A stretch of DNA of 64,000 nt from Prunus persica (taxonomy: Eukaryota > Streptophyta > Magnoliopsida > Rosales > Rosaceae): positions 22,020,522-22,084,521 of the forward strand of contig NC_034014.1 in NCBI RefSeq assembly GCF_000346465.2, in the 5' to 3' direction. Of the stretch, positions 61,700-64,000 are shown piece by piece. The position numbers were made by a program, and so were the translations under genes. Position 1 is the first letter of the stretch. Each line of letters starts with the position of its first letter. The notes under the pieces were generated by a model, which saw only the letters and a list, made by a program, of their open reading frames with translations, did no database searches and was not told where the DNA came from.

Positions 61700-64000
61700 C
61701 CATTCATTTGATTGGTGTTTGCAGTTTCTGAAGATTCTTCTCTAAGGGAGACTTCGAAGAAGACTTGTGATGCTTTTGAGTCCATCAAAGTCTTGAGGCT
61801 AAGATTAGTTGAAGACTTTGTGTGTTAGGGAGGGCCCAAATTGAGACTTTTGTTTGTGTTTTATTAGGTTCCCGGTGGCGCCCTTTGTATCTCAGAGGCC
61901 AACTTTTTGACTAGTCCTATTTTTTTTTGGTCGAAACTTTTTGACAATCCTTGGTTAATAGTTTCTGTGCTCATTAAATATGAGATAGGGACTGCCACTT
62001 TTTTTTTTAAAAAAAAATTATTTAAATATAAGCGATAGTCTAAACTAGAGAAAGAGTAGGTTTTTTACACATACACTACTGTGATACTATGAGATTCGAA
62101 CATGAGACAACTAGTTTGCAAGTTAAAGTCCTTTTCCATTAGACTGTCACCTTTAATTAATACTTAATTTTGAATTTCTGAATGTAACTATTTTTTTCAT
62201 ACAAACGATATTAAAAGAGGAGGAATTCAAACACTGAACCTCAAATGACTCTAGATTAGTTAAGACAGAATTATAAAAGCACTAGATGCAATGCATTTTT
62301 TGAATTTGAAATGCATTTATTAAATTTCCCTCTTATGCAGATATTAACTTAAAGTTGAATGAGTCAATTGAACTAATATCTTATATGTTTGGATTTAAAC
62401 TCGCTATTTCTGTTAACAAATTTGAACATGAGAATTCTTTCAACATTAATAAGAAAATTATCGCCAAATTAGCTAGTTGGTAAAAAGAACAATTTGTAAA
62501 TTACTCGAACCCCGAAACTATATTACTTAAGGATTGATACCTTAATTAGCATAAAAATTATCACTATGGAAGTGTCAAAAAACTGCACACGAGGACAAGA
62601 ACAAATTACAAAATATGAAAAATGATCTTATCTCATCTGTAACCATGCACACCTCATATCTGCCCAAATCACCAGTCAAATATGCTTTTTAAGTTTTTAT
62701 CATGACATAAATAAAATAAAACATGATTTGCCGAAAGTAGTGTGTCCACAAGTCAATTAGTCGCCCGACACTTCAATTTGGACTGGTTGACTGGAGAGTC
62801 CAACTCTTTGTTAGTAGCTCGAAGCAGCAGTACCCTAATTACCATTTGTAATAAAACATGTCATTTCAATTAAAAATAATTGGGTGAAGAAGCTACTGTG
62901 CTGTGATGGGGTAGTGGGTTTGAAAACTTGACCTCTGAAACAATGAAATGGATAGAGACCCAAATGGGTGCGTTAGCTCACCTACCTTGGCTTTATCACC
63001 AACAATCCAGGACCCACTAGAAAGTGATCGCACATTATAAACGCTCGGATAAAATTATACAGATCAACCAACAAAAGGTAGTCCAACTATGTTAAACAAC
63101 ACACATAATGTTCAATGTATTTTACATTCAATTCCATTCTGGTAAACGCCACTCTTTTGTTTTTTTAAAGTGAAGTGAAATTCAAATTTGAGTGTAAGGG
63201 AACGAATTTATTATCATGATTACTTAAGTACTATTAAGCCATTGGGTTAAAGTAAAAGCTAAGTTTCAAAATCCAATTGGGTCCATGTTGGTGGGTCAAG
63301 TCAAGAGCATCTACCTTTAAGCATATGGGTATGCTTATGTGCATTTGAGGCATGCTGTAGCAGATGGCTTCATGCTCACTCAGGTTTAACCTAAAGGACA
63401 CATTTGCACAAGTGTAGGCACATTCTAGGGTTTCATTTTTTAATAAGTCAACTTGGGAAACATGAGAGTTTCGACAGCTTCGAACCCCAAACAACTGAGT
63501 CTTCACGGCGACGTTTCAGAGCTTGTTTTTTACCTGCATCATGCATGGCTGCTTTGTTCAACTTCCTAGACGGGGGATATCCAATGTTGCCTCATCAGCT
63601 ATGGGGGTATGCTCCCTGAAAAGTAAATGGTTGGAACCATAATGTGTTTATTAGATCCATGACAGTGTAGTTGGAACCAATGCTGCCTAATTTCTCACTA
63701 AATAATTTGGCATGGATCAAGATCACTCATCGTAGAGCTTAACCAATAATCACTCATATTTAAATACATAATCTTATTTATTGATAGCCCGACAACACAA
63801 TTTTAACGTCCCTTGTTATGAAACATTCCAATATCGAATTATTAATTACTTAACGTCCCTTGTTAAGTAAATCCAGACCCATATCATTAATGTCCAGTAG
63901 TTATCATTTTGATCATAAATCGTAAGTAAAATAAACGTAATCACACAGTTGTTATATCTTTACTATAAAATCATACCAATTACTATTTGTTGTCGTTTTC
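61700..64000. other. Intergenic to window end
   Basis: No gene supported. 62020-62160 contains the 'aagcgatagtct' motif and a 'gagattcgaacatgag' stretch, like the repeat near 28690-29210. The frames at 63234-63506 and 63404-63619 lack domains. Confidence 0.5.

Overview
The window is nuclear DNA from a eudicot plant. It has AT-rich intergenic space, GT-AG introns of roughly 80-950 bp, plant-only gene families and typical plant transposons. Protein content (a BAM1-type receptor kinase, CYP82, subgroup IVa bHLH, PTS2-type malate dehydrogenase) and a Cassandra TRIM element fit a woody rosid, perhaps Rosaceae; the family assignment is inference. I see no functional tRNA, rRNA or CRISPR features.

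Layout. 1-20 kb: two tandem subgroup IVa bHLH transcription factor genes (+; 2768-4410 and 13522-15129) with the same four-exon structure, separated and flanked by intergenic DNA with an hAT-type element and copies of a ~326-bp repeat. 20.3-23.2 kb: a nine-exon hexokinase-like gene (+) with altered sugar/ATP-site residues and an Asp-rich tail. 30.6-34.2 kb: a two-exon BAM1-type LRR receptor kinase (+). 35.8-39.5 kb: a 603-bp Cassandra retrotransposon inserted into one target-site duplication of a 3.09-kb Mutator-like element, which carries a minisatellite and a dead, intronless glycine-rich RNA-binding protein copy. 39.7-47.4 kb: a Helitron-like element, a second hAT element and a CACTA right end. 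47.4-51.6 kb: a CYP82-type P450 gene (-) with a hairpin MITE in its intron, and a broken fragment of a second CYP82 upstream. 52.0-54.5 kb: peroxisomal/glyoxysomal malate dehydrogenase (-), eight exons, one GC-AG intron. 57.8 kb: a small 62-aa gene behind a clear TATA box. 58-64 kb: no gene seen, but a 140-bp MITE and a second Helitron-like element.

The genes are independent units (transcriptional regulation, sugar sensing/phosphorylation, CLE-peptide-type receptor signalling, specialised oxidation, peroxisomal NADH shuttling). I found no gene cluster that looks like a single pathway and no clearly novel system. The most informative structures are the nested MULE/Cassandra insertion, the degenerate hexokinase-like protein, the P450-intron hairpin and the CACTA-linked 68-bp repeat.
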